Assembly: GCF_029873475.1 (NCBI RefSeq)
Contig: NZ_CP123499.1
Coordinates: 2,418,001-2,482,000, forward strand
From: Arsenophonus sp. aPb
GTDB taxonomy: Bacteria > Pseudomonadota > Gammaproteobacteria > Enterobacterales > Enterobacteriaceae
Reading direction: 5' to 3'
Length of the DNA stretch: 64,000 bases
Shown: piece by piece, positions 1 through 9,070 of the stretch
Layout: every line of letters starts with the position of its first letter
Numbering within the stretch: the first letter of the stretch is position 1
The notes under the pieces: model-generated
The model's database searches: none
What the model was told of the DNA's origin: nothing
What the model saw: the letters and a program-made list of their open reading frames with translations, nothing else
Position numbers and translations under genes: made by a program

Positions 1-1
1 A

Positions 2-424
2 ACCTTTGTTTGTGTGGCACCTTTAACCGGTAATAGTGGAGTAACCTGGATTTCGAGCCATGTACGTCATAAGCTATCACGGGTCTTATGGATACCAATT
101 GAAGGTGAGCGTCAAATCCCATTAGCAAAGCGAAGAGTCGCTTCACCACTATTATGGAGTCCAAATCCAATAGAAGAGCAATTGCTTAAAAAAGATTGGG
201 AAGAATTGATGGATATGATCGTGTTAGGCCAGGTGGAAAACATTACCGCCCGCCATGGCCAAGTTTTACAAATTCGTCCAAAAGCCGCTAACAATAAAGC
301 ATTAACAAAAGGGATAGGTAAACACGGGCAACTAATAATGACCTTGCCGCGTGGATTTTATCTCAAGAAAGATTTTACCGCTCCAATACTGGCACGTCAT
401 TTTAATTTACCCACTCATAAATAA
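2..424 (+). CDS. mutH: DNA mismatch repair endonuclease MutH (C-terminal part; gene runs off the window)
   Basis: MutH nicks the unmethylated strand at hemimethylated GATC sites when activated by MutS-MutL, in methyl-directed mismatch repair. The first in-frame codons read TFVCVAPLTGNSGV, a stretch well known from the middle of enterobacterial MutH, so the true start lies left of the window and the GTG at 14 is only an internal valine. About 140 of the usual ~229 residues are present. The conserved DWEELMDMIVLGQ and ITARHG blocks and the C-terminal IRPKAAN and TLPRGFYLKK segments are intact, and the protein ends two residues or so after ARHF as in E. coli. The catalytic Asp/Glu/Lys region lies mostly upstream, so activity cannot be judged here. 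Confidence 0.95.
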   Translation, partial: TFVCVAPLTGNSGVTWISSHVRHKLSRVLWIPIEGERQIPLAKRRVASPLLWSPNPIEEQLLKKDWEELMDMIVLGQVENITARHGQVLQIRPKAANNKALTKGIGKHGQLIMTLPRGFYLKKDFTAPILARHFNLPTHK

Positions 425-456
425 TAAGTTAAGACTACTAGCTGCCAACTGTTGTC

Positions 457-1515
457 TTATAATGAAAATTTTCGATAATACTGCGCAATCTTATAACGAG
501 TTTCTTCATAAGAAGCACGGCGAATATTTTGCATTCCTTGCCAACGTTCATTAATCGGTATTTGATAACCTTCATTTTTAGCGGCTTGAATAAATTCAGC
601 CAATGCCTCTGCTGAATCCAGTACCGTTATTTCCCTATATTTGCCAATCAATTTGGGCAAAAATAGCGTCACCGGAAAATTGTCTGTCAATTCCGATGAC
701 TCATTATTCACATCTGATCCATGATGAATAAGTTTATGTTGTTCATCGCGATCCAATGCCCGATGAATATCATCGGCTAATTTCAGCAAACGCTGGTTTG
801 CGGTTCCTAATTTAACATCATTACGTTCACTCGGTACCACGGTATCAAGCGTGCCATAATCGCCGATATGAGGAGCGACTAATAATAAATCATAGTCAGG
901 GACAAAAGGTTCGTGTATTTCCGGTTGACTCAAGACATAAATAGGTTTCCCGTCTATTTCTATCCGATAGTCACCATTGGGTTGGTGAATGGCATCAAAT
1001 TGAAAAATCTGTCCATCAAGAGCGGAAGATTTAGCGTATAAAACCCTGTTCTTCCCTACTGATGGAAATGATATAAGACAATCCTTCTCGATTAATTCGA
1101 TAACTCTGTCATTTGTTATTACCAAAGGGACGCCAACCGCTTCACCATTTTCTATATTCTTGCTGATCAAGGCATTATACTTTTCCACCCGCTCTGGCTG
1201 TCCGACCAGCTTACTAAAATTTTGATCAACACAAATAAATCCGGCTTGTGGACCCCAATCGGCGCTCTTCCCTTTAATGCTAAGCGGTTTAGTGGGATAA
1301 CCAGCTTCTATTAAAGAGGTAGCTAAAGGGCTAATCGGTCGAATACCATAAATGAGATTTTCTTGAATGGCATAATTAGAAAGGGTTTTTAAATGTGTGG
1401 CTGGAATACCACTTATTGGTTGACCCTGTTGACAATGAGTGGAATCAGTAGTTTTTTCTGCCATTTGTCTGTAATAAGCAGCATTTAAGATTGAATTATT
1501 AGATATACTAAGCAT
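457..1515 (-). CDS. ExoY/edema-factor-like nucleotidyl cyclase toxin (probable type III effector)
   Basis: The 352-residue protein matches the adenylate/guanylate cyclase toxins ExoY (Pseudomonas, 378 aa), anthrax edema factor and CyaA, which make cyclic nucleotides inside host cells after activation by a host protein. Visible signatures: GIRPISPLATSLIEAGYPTK, then IKGKSADWGPQAG with the nucleotide-binding lysines (K81, K83), a DYD metal pair at 207-209, and HHGSDVNNE at 264-272 corresponding to the H/N/E catalytic cluster. There is no signal peptide, as expected for a type III effector; the first ~45 polar residues could be the secretion signal. It lies convergent with mutH and about 220 bases from speB, alone, with no chaperone gene visible. 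Its start has only a weak AAG ribosome-binding site. The family is certain; secretion route and host are inferred. Confidence 0.88.
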   Translation of the reverse strand: MLSISNNSILNAAYYRQMAEKTTDSTHCQQGQPISGIPATHLKTLSNYAIQENLIYGIRPISPLATSLIEAGYPTKPLSIKGKSADWGPQAGFICVDQNFSKLVGQPERVEKYNALISKNIENGEAVGVPLVITNDRVIELIEKDCLISFPSVGKNRVLYAKSSALDGQIFQFDAIHQPNGDYRIEIDGKPIYVLSQPEIHEPFVPDYDLLLVAPHIGDYGTLDTVVPSERNDVKLGTANQRLLKLADDIHRALDRDEQHKLIHHGSDVNNESSELTDNFPVTLFLPKLIGKYREITVLDSAEALAEFIQAAKNEGYQIPINERWQGMQNIRRASYEETRYKIAQYYRKFSL

Positions 1516-1683
1516 TTATACTTCATTTTCGTCACAAAAAGAGTAATAGATTACCTAATTTATTACAAAAAATATAACCAAATAGCTACCTTTAATAAGT
1601 AAAAAATAAATTTAGATTGATTGCATGTCTTAACTAATACTGTTTCAATTTGATAGATAACTAGTTGACTTAAGTACAAATAA

Positions 1684-1707
1684 AAATGTGCCAAAAATGG
1701 CACATTT
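1684..1707 (-). terminator. Rho-independent terminator after speB
   Basis: Nine-base arms AAATGTGCC and GGCACATTT close a short A-rich loop. Read on the minus strand the stem is followed by TTTTTATTT. It sits about 25 bases beyond the speB stop codon. Confidence 0.75.
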
Positions 1708-1732
1708 CGGTTTGCAAAATTAAATAGCTTAG

Positions 1733-2656
1733 TTAACGTTGTTTAGTCGCCTGGATATAAAGCATATCCAGTGCGATGGTGGCCGCCGCTAAGGCCGTGA
1801 TTTGTGATTGATCATAAGCTGGGGCCACTTCGACAATATCCATACCAACAATATTTAAAGGCTGCAAACCCCGCAATAACTTTAAGGCACGATCACTAGT
1901 TAATCCACCGACAACGGGTGTTCCTGTTCCCGGTGCAAAAGCAGGATCCAAACAATCGATATCAAAGGTTAAATAAACAGGTAATTTACCCACTGTTGAC
2001 TTTATCTGAGCGATAATATCTTCCAGCCGTGCGTCATTCACATAAGCCGCATCCAACACCGTGAAACCATTGTCTTTATCATATTCAGTCCGAATACCAA
2101 TCTGAATTGAATGAGTGGCATCAATGAGCCCTTCAGTAGGCGCATGATAAAACATGGTACCATGATCAAATTTACTACCATTGCTATAAGTATCGGTATG
2201 CGCGTCAAAATGAACCAACGCCATTTTACCAAAATGCTTAGCATGGGCACGTAATAAAGGTAAAGTAACAAAGTGATCGCCGCCAAAGGTTAAACACCTT
2301 TTGCCGGATGCCAATAACTTTTCGATATGGGCTTGCAACTTATCACTCATATCCTGTGCATCACCAAAAGCAAAAACCAGATCACCACAATCAACTATTT
2401 TTAACTGCTCTTTGAGATTAAACGGCCATGGCCAGCGTTTACCTTCCCACGCCAAGTTTGCTGATACCTGTCGAATAGCGGCCGGACCATGCCGGCTGCC
2501 GGCACGACCTGATGTCGCCATATCAAAAGGGACACCGGTGATCACCCATTCTGCATCACTATCATAAGGTGAAAAATGAAGCGGAAAACGCATGAAACCA
2601 AAGGCATTAGAAACTAAAGAGTTATCTTCCTGGTTATTTAATGTATTATTAATCAT
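1733..2656 (-). CDS. speB: Agmatinase SpeB
   Basis: SpeB hydrolyses agmatine to putrescine and urea, the step after arginine decarboxylase in polyamine synthesis. The 307 residues equal the E. coli length (306). The binuclear manganese motifs of the ureohydrolase family are visible: GGDHFVTLPLLRA, HFDAHTDTY, and TFDIDCLDPAFAPGTGTP. The ATG at 2656 is preceded by a GAGATAAAT ribosome-binding site. It lies 149 bases downstream of speA on the same strand, so the two genes form the usual speA-speB unit that turns arginine into putrescine. Confidence 0.97.
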   Translation of the reverse strand: MINNTLNNQEDNSLVSNAFGFMRFPLHFSPYDSDAEWVITGVPFDMATSGRAGSRHGPAAIRQVSANLAWEGKRWPWPFNLKEQLKIVDCGDLVFAFGDAQDMSDKLQAHIEKLLASGKRCLTFGGDHFVTLPLLRAHAKHFGKMALVHFDAHTDTYSNGSKFDHGTMFYHAPTEGLIDATHSIQIGIRTEYDKDNGFTVLDAAYVNDARLEDIIAQIKSTVGKLPVYLTFDIDCLDPAFAPGTGTPVVGGLTSDRALKLLRGLQPLNIVGMDIVEVAPAYDQSQITALAAATIALDMLYIQATKQR

Positions 2657-2805
2657 ATAATTTATCTCAAACTGTTTATTAGTGAGTAACCTTTACTATA
2701 TAAGACTGCTGCTCTTCTGCTTGCCATCCAGCTAGCGCTAAAGAACGAGTTTTTACAGCGCACCAGATAAGATTATTCCATTATTGCTCAATAACCTTGG
2801 CTAAC

Positions 2806-4713
2806 TTATATTGTCTCACCTTCTAAATAGGTATAACCATATAATCCTGTTTCAAATTCAGCCAGAAACTGCTCCTTTAAACTTTTCGTCAAATCCTTAC
2901 TATTAACTTGCTCACGAAAAAGCGTTAATAGCATTTTAGGATCTAACTTGACGTAATGGAGCATATCCGCCACTGAATCCCCCTCTTCACTTTGTAAATA
3001 TCTGACTTCACCTGAATTATCAATATAGACGTCAATCGCCGCTGTATCGCCAAACAAATTATGCATATTACCTAATATTTCTTGATAAGCACCCACCATA
3101 AAAAACCCTATCATCGGCGGCTCTTCCGGATCATAATTAGGCATCGGCATGGTAGCAGCGATTCCATCACCATCGATATAATGATCAATAATACCATCTG
3201 AATCACAGGTAATATCTAATAACACCGCTCGACGCTCTAATGGCGCATTTAATCCTTGAATCGGCAATACGGGAAAAAGTTGGTCAATACCCCATGCATC
3301 TGGCATGGATTGAAATAGCGAAAAGTTAACATATAGTTTATCTGCCATTCGCTCTTGTAACTCATCGATGATAGGACGATGAGCACGATTACTGGGATCT
3401 AAATCCTGCTGAATACGACGACAAATATTAAGATAGAGCTCTTCAGCCCAAGCTCGCTCTGTCAAATTCAACATGCCATGGGCATATTGGGTATGCACGT
3501 CATATAATGAAAGTTGACTATCATGCAGCCATTCACGCAATGAGCGGCTATTTCCCTGTTGCATTTCATTCCAAGTTTCCCACAAAGAAATAAGTGATAA
3601 TTCGGTATCTTTTGGTGGTGGCGTGATCTTAGTAAACTCATTACGTTCAACACCAATGACATTGGAAACTAATACGGTATGATGAGCGGTCAGCGCTCGA
3701 CCTGATTCCGTGATCACCGTTGGATGCCCTAGCCCATGTTCATCACAAGCTTCACCTATCGCCCAGATAACATTATTGGCATATTCATTTAAACCATAGT
3801 TGACAGAACAATCCGACTGTGAACGCGTACCTTCATAATCAACGCCAAGACCACCGCCAACATCAAAACACTCAATCTTGACACCTAATTTATGTAACTC
3901 AACATAAAAACGAGCTGACTCTCTAGCGCCTGTCGCAATATCACGGATATTAGACATCTGAGAACCTAAATGGAAATGTAATAATTGCAAACTTTCCAAA
4001 CGCCCGACACTTCTTAATGTATCAATCAACTGCAAAACCTGAGCGGCTGCCAAACCAAATTTTGATTTTTCACCACCACTCGCTTGCCATTTCCCAGAAC
4101 CTTGTGATGCCAAACGCGCTCTTACTCCCAAACGAGGAATAACATCTAATCTTTTCGCTTCATCCAGAACTAGGTCAATTTCAGTCATTTTTTCAATCAC
4201 TAAGTAGACTTTATGACCAAGTTTTTCGCCGATCAATGCTAAACGAATATATTCCCGATCTTTATAACCATTACAAACAATCACTGATTTCGTCATACCA
4301 GCATGGGCTAATACAGCCATTAATTCTGCTTTGGAGCCAGCTTCTAAACCTAAAGGTTCACCTGATCTCACTAAAGTTTCAATCACTCGTCGCTGCTGAT
4401 TTACTTTAATTGGGTAGACAAGAAAATAATCACCTTGATAACCATAATCGCGACGCGCCCGTGCAAATGCAGCATTAATTGATCGCAATCGATGTTGTAA
4501 AATTTGCGGAAAACAAAAAAGTGCCGGCAAACGTAGATGTTGCTGTTCTTCCTGTACTTGTTCAACTAATGCGGCTAAATCAATTTTCGCTTCAGGTTGG
4601 TCAAGATTTGGACACACACTAATATTACCTTGTTCATTAACTTGGTAATAGCCACCTCCCCAATATGCAATATTGTAGGTTTGTTGCATTTTACGCGCGA
4701 TATTATTCTTCAT
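2806..4713 (-). CDS. speA: Biosynthetic arginine decarboxylase SpeA
   Basis: Pyridoxal-phosphate enzyme converting arginine to agmatine. The 635 residues align with E. coli SpeA (658) from MQQTYNIAYWGG onward; the E. coli N-terminal extension of about 23 residues is absent. The cofactor lysine region VYPIKVNQQRRV, the glycine-rich DVGGGLGVDYEG loop and the C-terminal CDSDGIIDHY block are all present. The start ATG follows an AGGAG sequence seven bases upstream on the minus strand. Transcribed divergently from metK, as in E. coli, and followed by speB. The 650-base leader region upstream could hold attenuator-type control. Confidence 0.97.
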   Translation of the reverse strand: MKNNIARKMQQTYNIAYWGGGYYQVNEQGNISVCPNLDQPEAKIDLAALVEQVQEEQQHLRLPALFCFPQILQHRLRSINAAFARARRDYGYQGDYFLVYPIKVNQQRRVIETLVRSGEPLGLEAGSKAELMAVLAHAGMTKSVIVCNGYKDREYIRLALIGEKLGHKVYLVIEKMTEIDLVLDEAKRLDVIPRLGVRARLASQGSGKWQASGGEKSKFGLAAAQVLQLIDTLRSVGRLESLQLLHFHLGSQMSNIRDIATGARESARFYVELHKLGVKIECFDVGGGLGVDYEGTRSQSDCSVNYGLNEYANNVIWAIGEACDEHGLGHPTVITESGRALTAHHTVLVSNVIGVERNEFTKITPPPKDTELSLISLWETWNEMQQGNSRSLREWLHDSQLSLYDVHTQYAHGMLNLTERAWAEELYLNICRRIQQDLDPSNRAHRPIIDELQERMADKLYVNFSLFQSMPDAWGIDQLFPVLPIQGLNAPLERRAVLLDITCDSDGIIDHYIDGDGIAATMPMPNYDPEEPPMIGFFMVGAYQEILGNMHNLFGDTAAIDVYIDNSGEVRYLQSEEGDSVADMLHYVKLDPKMLLTLFREQVNSKDLTKSLKEQFLAEFETGLYGYTYLEGETI

Positions 4714-4885
4714 AGTTATCTCCTGAAATGGAGTATGAGTTTCACTTCTTTCCTAACTTATCATATCTAACAAGATAATATTCTGTGCAAATTTTAAAAC
4801 TGCAGGAAACAGCAATAACTCTATTTAAAATGGATTAATGACAATTCAACAATCATTCTGTTATTGAAAGTTACAAAATAACTTA

Positions 4886-5026
4886 TCAATAAATGATTTT
4901 AGTCTGTCTCGAGTACGACCTATAATTTTGTCTAGCAGCCGTAATATAGAGAAAGGAAATAGAAGCGGGTACACAGACATTAAGCTGTGATAATTGGTAA
5001 TTTGCTATTTGCTGATAATGGAACAT
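4886..5026 (-). CDS. Candidate 46-codon leader ORF upstream of speA
   Basis: On the minus strand an ATG at 5026 is preceded by GAGGTG about nine bases away and opens 46 codons (starts MFHYQQIANYQLSQL, ends QTKIIY) before TGA. In E. coli the small gene yqgB occupies this place between speA and metK. The peptide shows at most a vague resemblance to YqgB, so I name it only by position. It could be a translated leader, a diverged yqgB, or chance. It ends 172 bases before the speA start. Confidence 0.3.
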   Translation of the reverse strand: MFHYQQIANYQLSQLNVCVPASISFLYITAARQNYRSYSRQTKIIY

Positions 5027-5300
5027 TACCCATTCACCTCAAAACATGGCTTTATAACATTCAATCTCGGAATGTAACCATTTTAAATTGAGAAGTAGCA
5101 TCAATATCGATACTACCGCATAACGCCTGATGAGAAAAAGGTTCATCAGTTATCGCGCTGTTTATACCTTTATTATAAGAAAAATGCAAAATCAAATTGA
5201 ATAAAACATCAACAAATTTATTTCTATTCTGCCAATCCGTTTTTTAACGATAAACAAATATAAAAAACCGCTAGCCATAGCGCTAAATTAACATTAAAAT

Positions 5301-5324
5301 GGACGTCTGGATGGTAATACATCT
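5301..5324 (+). promoter_or_regulatory. Tandem MetJ operator (met boxes) upstream of metK
   Basis: Consecutive 8-base units GGACGTCT, GGATGGTA and ATACATCT resemble the met box AGACGTCT, with the first unit 7/8 and the others weaker. MetJ with S-adenosylmethionine binds tandem met boxes and represses metK in enterobacteria. They end 40 bases before the metK start codon, a normal place for a repressor site. Confidence 0.75.
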
Positions 5325-5363
5325 AATTTAGTTTCTCCGAATTTTTAAGGTAATAAAACATCT

Positions 5364-6524
5364 ATGACCACACATCTTTTCACTTCTGAATCAGTCTCAG
5401 AAGGTCATCCTGATAAAATTGCTGACCAAATTTCAGACGCGGTTCTCGATGCAATTCTTGAGCAAGATCCAAATGCACGCGTTGCCTGTGAAACCTATGT
5501 AAAAACAGGTATGGTAATGGTTGGCGGTGAAATTACGACTAGCGCCTGGGTAGATATAGAAGAAATTACGCGGCGTACAATACGTGAAATCGGCTATACC
5601 AGCTCCGATATGGGCTTTGATGCCAACTCATGTGCTGTTATCAGTGCAATTGGCAAACAATCTCCTGATATAAATCAAGGCGTAGATCGCGCAAATCCTT
5701 TGGAACAAGGCGCTGGCGATCAAGGGATCATGTTTGGTTATGCTAATAACGAAACCGATGTTCTTATGCCGGCGCCAATAACTTATGCCCACCGCTTAGT
5801 CGAACGCCAAGCTGAAATGCGAAAAAATGGTACCTTACCTTGGTTACGTCCAGATGCTAAAAGCCAAATTACTTTCCAATATGAAAATAATAAAATCGTG
5901 GGCATTGATACCATTGTCTTATCTACTCAGCATGCTGAGGAAATTAAACAAGACACCTTATCAGAAGCCGTAATGGACGAAATTATTAAGCCAGTATTAC
6001 CGACAGAATGGCTACACAAAAATACCAAATATTTTATTAATCCCACAGGTCGTTTTGTTATAGGCGGCCCAATGGGCGATTGTGGCTTAACCGGCCGTAA
6101 AATTATCGTCGATACTTATGGTGGCATGGCTCGCCATGGTGGTGGTGCTTTTTCTGGTAAAGATCCCTCTAAAGTCGATCGTTCTGCTGCCTATGCTGCG
6201 CGCTATGTAGCAAAGAATATTGTTGCCGCAGGACTGGCTGATCGCTGTGAAATTCAAATTTCCTATGCGATTGGTATCGCTGAGCCAACATCCATCATGA
6301 TAGAAACTTTCGGTACAGAAAAAATAGCCAATGAAACGCTTGTTCATTTAGTGCATGAAATTTTTGATCTACGTCCCTATGGTCTAGTCAAAATGCTCAA
6401 TTTATTAAAACCTATTTACCGTCAAACCGCAGCATATGGACATTTTGGCCGTTCTCAATTTCCATGGGAAAAAACAGATAAAGTTGCTGAACTTCGTGCA
6501 GCCGCAGGTTTAACTAACGAGTAG
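5364..6524 (+). CDS. metK: S-adenosylmethionine synthase MetK
   Basis: Makes S-adenosylmethionine from methionine and ATP. The 386 residues (E. coli 384) start with the typical TTHLFTSESVSEGHPDK, where His and Asp contact ATP and magnesium. GAGDQGIMFGYA and the phosphate-binding GGGAFSGKDPSKVDRS loop are intact. The start is supported by TAAGG 13 bases upstream. Met boxes lie in its promoter and a strong terminator follows the stop. In E. coli galP follows metK; here sprT follows directly, so that gene is absent. Confidence 0.98.
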   Translation: MTTHLFTSESVSEGHPDKIADQISDAVLDAILEQDPNARVACETYVKTGMVMVGGEITTSAWVDIEEITRRTIREIGYTSSDMGFDANSCAVISAIGKQSPDINQGVDRANPLEQGAGDQGIMFGYANNETDVLMPAPITYAHRLVERQAEMRKNGTLPWLRPDAKSQITFQYENNKIVGIDTIVLSTQHAEEIKQDTLSEAVMDEIIKPVLPTEWLHKNTKYFINPTGRFVIGGPMGDCGLTGRKIIVDTYGGMARHGGGAFSGKDPSKVDRSAAYAARYVAKNIVAAGLADRCEIQISYAIGIAEPTSIMIETFGTEKIANETLVHLVHEIFDLRPYGLVKMLNLLKPIYRQTAAYGHFGRSQFPWEKTDKVAELRAAAGLTNE

Positions 6525-6540
6525 TCGATTTTATCTTGTT

Positions 6541-6586
6541 AAAACAGCAAAAGGGACAGTTAGATAACTCTCCCTTTTGCTGTTTT
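6541..6586 (+). terminator. Rho-independent terminator after metK
   Basis: A 16-base perfect stem (AAAACAGCAAAAGGGA with TCCCTTTTGCTGTTTT) around a 14-base loop, 16 bases after the metK stop. The A/T-rich outer stem gives U-runs in both directions. Confidence 0.9.
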
Positions 6587-6708
6587 AGATCCAGGTAAAA
6601 ATAACAATTGGTTATTGAATTTTTCTAATACTTATTTAATAAAGACCATAATAAGTTAATTTCTTTTGTTCTGAACTTACTCTTTGTCCATTTAACTATG
6701 TTAATAAT

Positions 6709-7215
6709 ATGAAATCACAGCGAGTACCGATTGCTTTACAACAGATTGTCATGCGAGTATTGCGCAACAAACTGGCTACAGCGAGTACTAAATTGGAAAA
6801 AACCTTTACAGAACCGTTGATCAATTACCGACAGCGAGGAACCATTGCCGGTAGTGCCCATCTACAAGCATGGGAAATTCGGCTTAACCCGATTTTACTG
6901 ATTGAAAATGGTGAGATTTTTATCAATCAAGTTATTCCCCATGAGTTAGCCCACTTATTGGTTTATCACTGTTTTGGTAAAACAGCCCCGCATGGTAAAG
7001 AATGGAAATGGATGATGGCAGTGATCCTCGAAGTTCTACCGCAGACAACACATCAGTTTGCATTAACCTCCATTCGTAAGCAGATCTTTCATTACCATTG
7101 CCAGTGCGACCTATCACATCAATTGACCCTACGCCGGCACAACAAAATCCAACACGGGAAAGGGGAGTATATTTGCAAAAAATGTGGTCAATATCTCGTT
7201 TGGCAAAATCAATAG
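6709..7215 (+). CDS. sprT: SprT-family zinc-binding protein
   Basis: 168 residues against 165 in E. coli SprT. The metalloprotease-like zinc site HELAHLLVYHCFG is at residues ~76-88, followed by APHGKEWKWMM. The C-terminal zinc ribbon is visible as CQCDLSHQLTLRRHNK followed by CKKCGQYL. SprT proteins resemble the Spartan/SprT domain of DNA-protein crosslink proteases, but the bacterial role is unclear. It stands alone between the metK terminator and mgtE, which is convergent; only 26 bases separate the two stop codons. Confidence 0.93.
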   Translation: MKSQRVPIALQQIVMRVLRNKLATASTKLEKTFTEPLINYRQRGTIAGSAHLQAWEIRLNPILLIENGEIFINQVIPHELAHLLVYHCFGKTAPHGKEWKWMMAVILEVLPQTTHQFALTSIRKQIFHYHCQCDLSHQLTLRRHNKIQHGKGEYICKKCGQYLVWQNQ

Positions 7216-7241
7216 GAGAGCAATTCACTCTCCCGTGTTGA

Positions 7242-8306
7242 TCAAGCTAAATCAGTCATAATCATCTTAGCAATTTCAAAGTAAATAATTAATCCTGTGC
7301 CATCTATAAAAGTAGCAATAAATGGAGCAGAAACAATAGCAGGATCAATATTCAATCGTTTTAGTACCATTGGAATAATAGAAGAAACGATCGCACTCCA
7401 CACAGTAATTGCCATCATAGTCAAACCAACAACAAGGGTAACTTGATAGCCAACATCCAGGATCCAAGCACGAAATATGCCAACACAACCTATCGTTAAT
7501 GCCACTAAAAAGGACGTAGATATCTCTTTTTTAAGCACTGCACCTAAATTACGTAAACTCACTTCTCCTAGCGCCATTGCCCTAACTAAAGTAGAAGTTA
7601 TTTGAGTACCACTATTACCACCAGTGCCAATTAATAAAGGAATAAAAAAAGCTAATGAAATAGCCGATTCCAGCTGATCGGAAAAGGCTTTCAATACTGT
7701 ACCAGTATAAGCTTCAGCCACAAATAACATCAATAACCAAACAACGCGTTTACGCCATAATGTTATTGGGCTGGTTGACATATAAGGCACTTCTAAAGGT
7801 AGTGTTGCCCCTTGCAGGTGGGCATCTTGGGTGTTCTCATCCTCAATTAATTCAGCGATATCTTGAGCGCGCAATACCCCTTTTAGTTTAGAAAACTCCA
7901 CAACCGGAATAGAATCAACATCACAATGATTAAGCAGAGCAAAAACCTCTTCACGTGATTGTTCTGGTGAAACAGAAAAGAAATCACGTCTCATAATATC
8001 TGAGACAAGTAGTTCATCCGATGAGGTTAATAATGTTTTCATCAATAACAGGCCATTTAGATATTTATCTTTATCAGTAACATAAAGATAAGTCGGGATC
8101 TGATCGCCGGTAATTATATTAGCCAGATTATTTTTAATAGCAGCAACAGAATCATTCATAGAAACAGCGATATAGGATTGACTCATATAAGCACTAACTT
8201 TTACTTCATCAAAATTATTATGATGCTGCTCATTGAAATTTTCTGCATGACTATTGGCCGGACACACCACGCTGGGCGCCGTTTTTTGTAGGGATGTTAA
8301 CTTCAT
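7242..8306 (-). CDS. mgtE: MgtE-type magnesium transporter lacking the usual N-domain
   Basis: The 354-residue protein has a tandem CBS region (about residues 37-160: YMSQSYIAVSMNDS through RAQDIAELIEDE) followed by a five-helix membrane domain. The pore signature PLLIGTGGNSGTQ and the C-terminal SAPFIATFIDGTGLIIYF are those of MgtE, a gated Mg2+ channel of the inner membrane. Typical MgtE has ~450 residues with a helical N-domain before the CBS pair; here only ~35 unrelated residues precede it. The reading frame is clean, so this is a short natural form rather than an obvious frameshift. An M-box riboswitch lies directly upstream, which independently supports magnesium as substrate. Confidence 0.88.
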   Translation of the reverse strand: MKLTSLQKTAPSVVCPANSHAENFNEQHHNNFDEVKVSAYMSQSYIAVSMNDSVAAIKNNLANIITGDQIPTYLYVTDKDKYLNGLLLMKTLLTSSDELLVSDIMRRDFFSVSPEQSREEVFALLNHCDVDSIPVVEFSKLKGVLRAQDIAELIEDENTQDAHLQGATLPLEVPYMSTSPITLWRKRVVWLLMLFVAEAYTGTVLKAFSDQLESAISLAFFIPLLIGTGGNSGTQITSTLVRAMALGEVSLRNLGAVLKKEISTSFLVALTIGCVGIFRAWILDVGYQVTLVVGLTMMAITVWSAIVSSIIPMVLKRLNIDPAIVSAPFIATFIDGTGLIIYFEIAKMIMTDLA

Positions 8307-8369
8307 TTTCGAAACCCTATCACTGTTATAAACTGCAAACAGTTCTCAAATAGGGGCAAAACCAGATGC

Positions 8370-8560
8370 GAGAATATTAAGCTATCTCAACGTCTCAGTT
8401 TTAGCACTATACAACGTATCCTGAAACCAGCAGGAAGTTACATGGGGATACACCTTGACTCGATATATCCTGTCCTGATCTTGGGCGTCTCTCGACGTCG
8501 TCAGATCAGCAACCTATGTTTGTATAGGAGCCTCGCCTAACGAGATACTGCACCGTGCTT
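8370..8560 (-). promoter_or_regulatory. M-box (ykoK) magnesium riboswitch upstream of mgtE
   Basis: On the minus strand the leader contains CGTTAGGCGAGGCTCCTATA (from about 8543 downward), the hallmark 5' block of the M-box, then a structured middle, and ends with GCTAAAACTGAGACGTTGAG, close to the conserved 3' block (UGCUAAA...CAACG). The M-box binds Mg2+ and shuts off Mg transporter expression when magnesium is plentiful. Spacing to the mgtE start (about 65-70 bases) leaves room for a terminator or ribosome-site sequester. Boundaries are approximate. Confidence 0.82.
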
Positions 8561-8722
8561 AATATTAAAATTAATATTAACTCGGGCAGATTATAATGAA
8601 GCTAAATAGCTTTTCCAATTATAGTGTTACTTATGGTTTAGTTTTTGTTTAAGTTGATAAATAATAAAATCGATCAGCTAAATTAATAAACGAAAATATA
8701 TTTAAAATCGTAAGTTATTTAA

Positions 8723-9070
8723 TTAAAAAAGCAAATGTTCATCAAACGCCAGACGATCTATTTTTATATTTTTTGCTTCATTAATAACTTGTTCTGCTGT
8801 TTTACCATCTAAGGTGCGGCAAATCCGTTTTTCCAATGCTCTTGAAGCAGCGCTTTCACCAAGTTGACGATATTCATCAAAATTAATACTATTAAACATA
8901 GTAATATCAATAGCTTCGTCAAATTGTTGCTGCTTTTCAAAAGAAAGAGAATCTCGTACTTCAGCAATAGAAGAACGTAATAATTGCTTATTTTCGCCAT
9001 TTAGTTTTAATTGTTGTTCACAACCCAACAACAAAAAACTGATGAAGAAAATTAATAGATTAAATCTCAT
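8723..9070 (-). CDS. Small lipoprotein, unknown function (DUF6694-like)
   Basis: 115 residues with a lipoprotein signal: MRFNLLIFFISFLLLGC, lipobox LLGC with Cys17. The mature part is helical and acidic/basic mixed, with one further cysteine (KRICRTLDGKTAEQV). This LDGKTAEQVI segment recalls a family of small enterobacterial lipoproteins listed as DUF6694; I am not certain. Preceded by AAGGA nine bases before the ATG. Expected location is the periplasmic face of the inner or outer membrane. Stands alone between mgtE and yceI. Confidence 0.7.
   Translation of the reverse strand: MRFNLLIFFISFLLLGCEQQLKLNGENKQLLRSSIAEVRDSLSFEKQQQFDEAIDITMFNSINFDEYRQLGESAASRALEKRICRTLDGKTAEQVINEAKNIKIDRLAFDEHLLF

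Larger units (their letters stand above)
4714..5363. other. Divergent speA/metK intergenic region
   Basis: 650 bases without a conserved long ORF. Contains the MetJ boxes nearest metK, the candidate leader ORF toward speA, and AT-rich promoter-like DNA for both directions. No other structured element was recognised. Confidence 0.6.
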
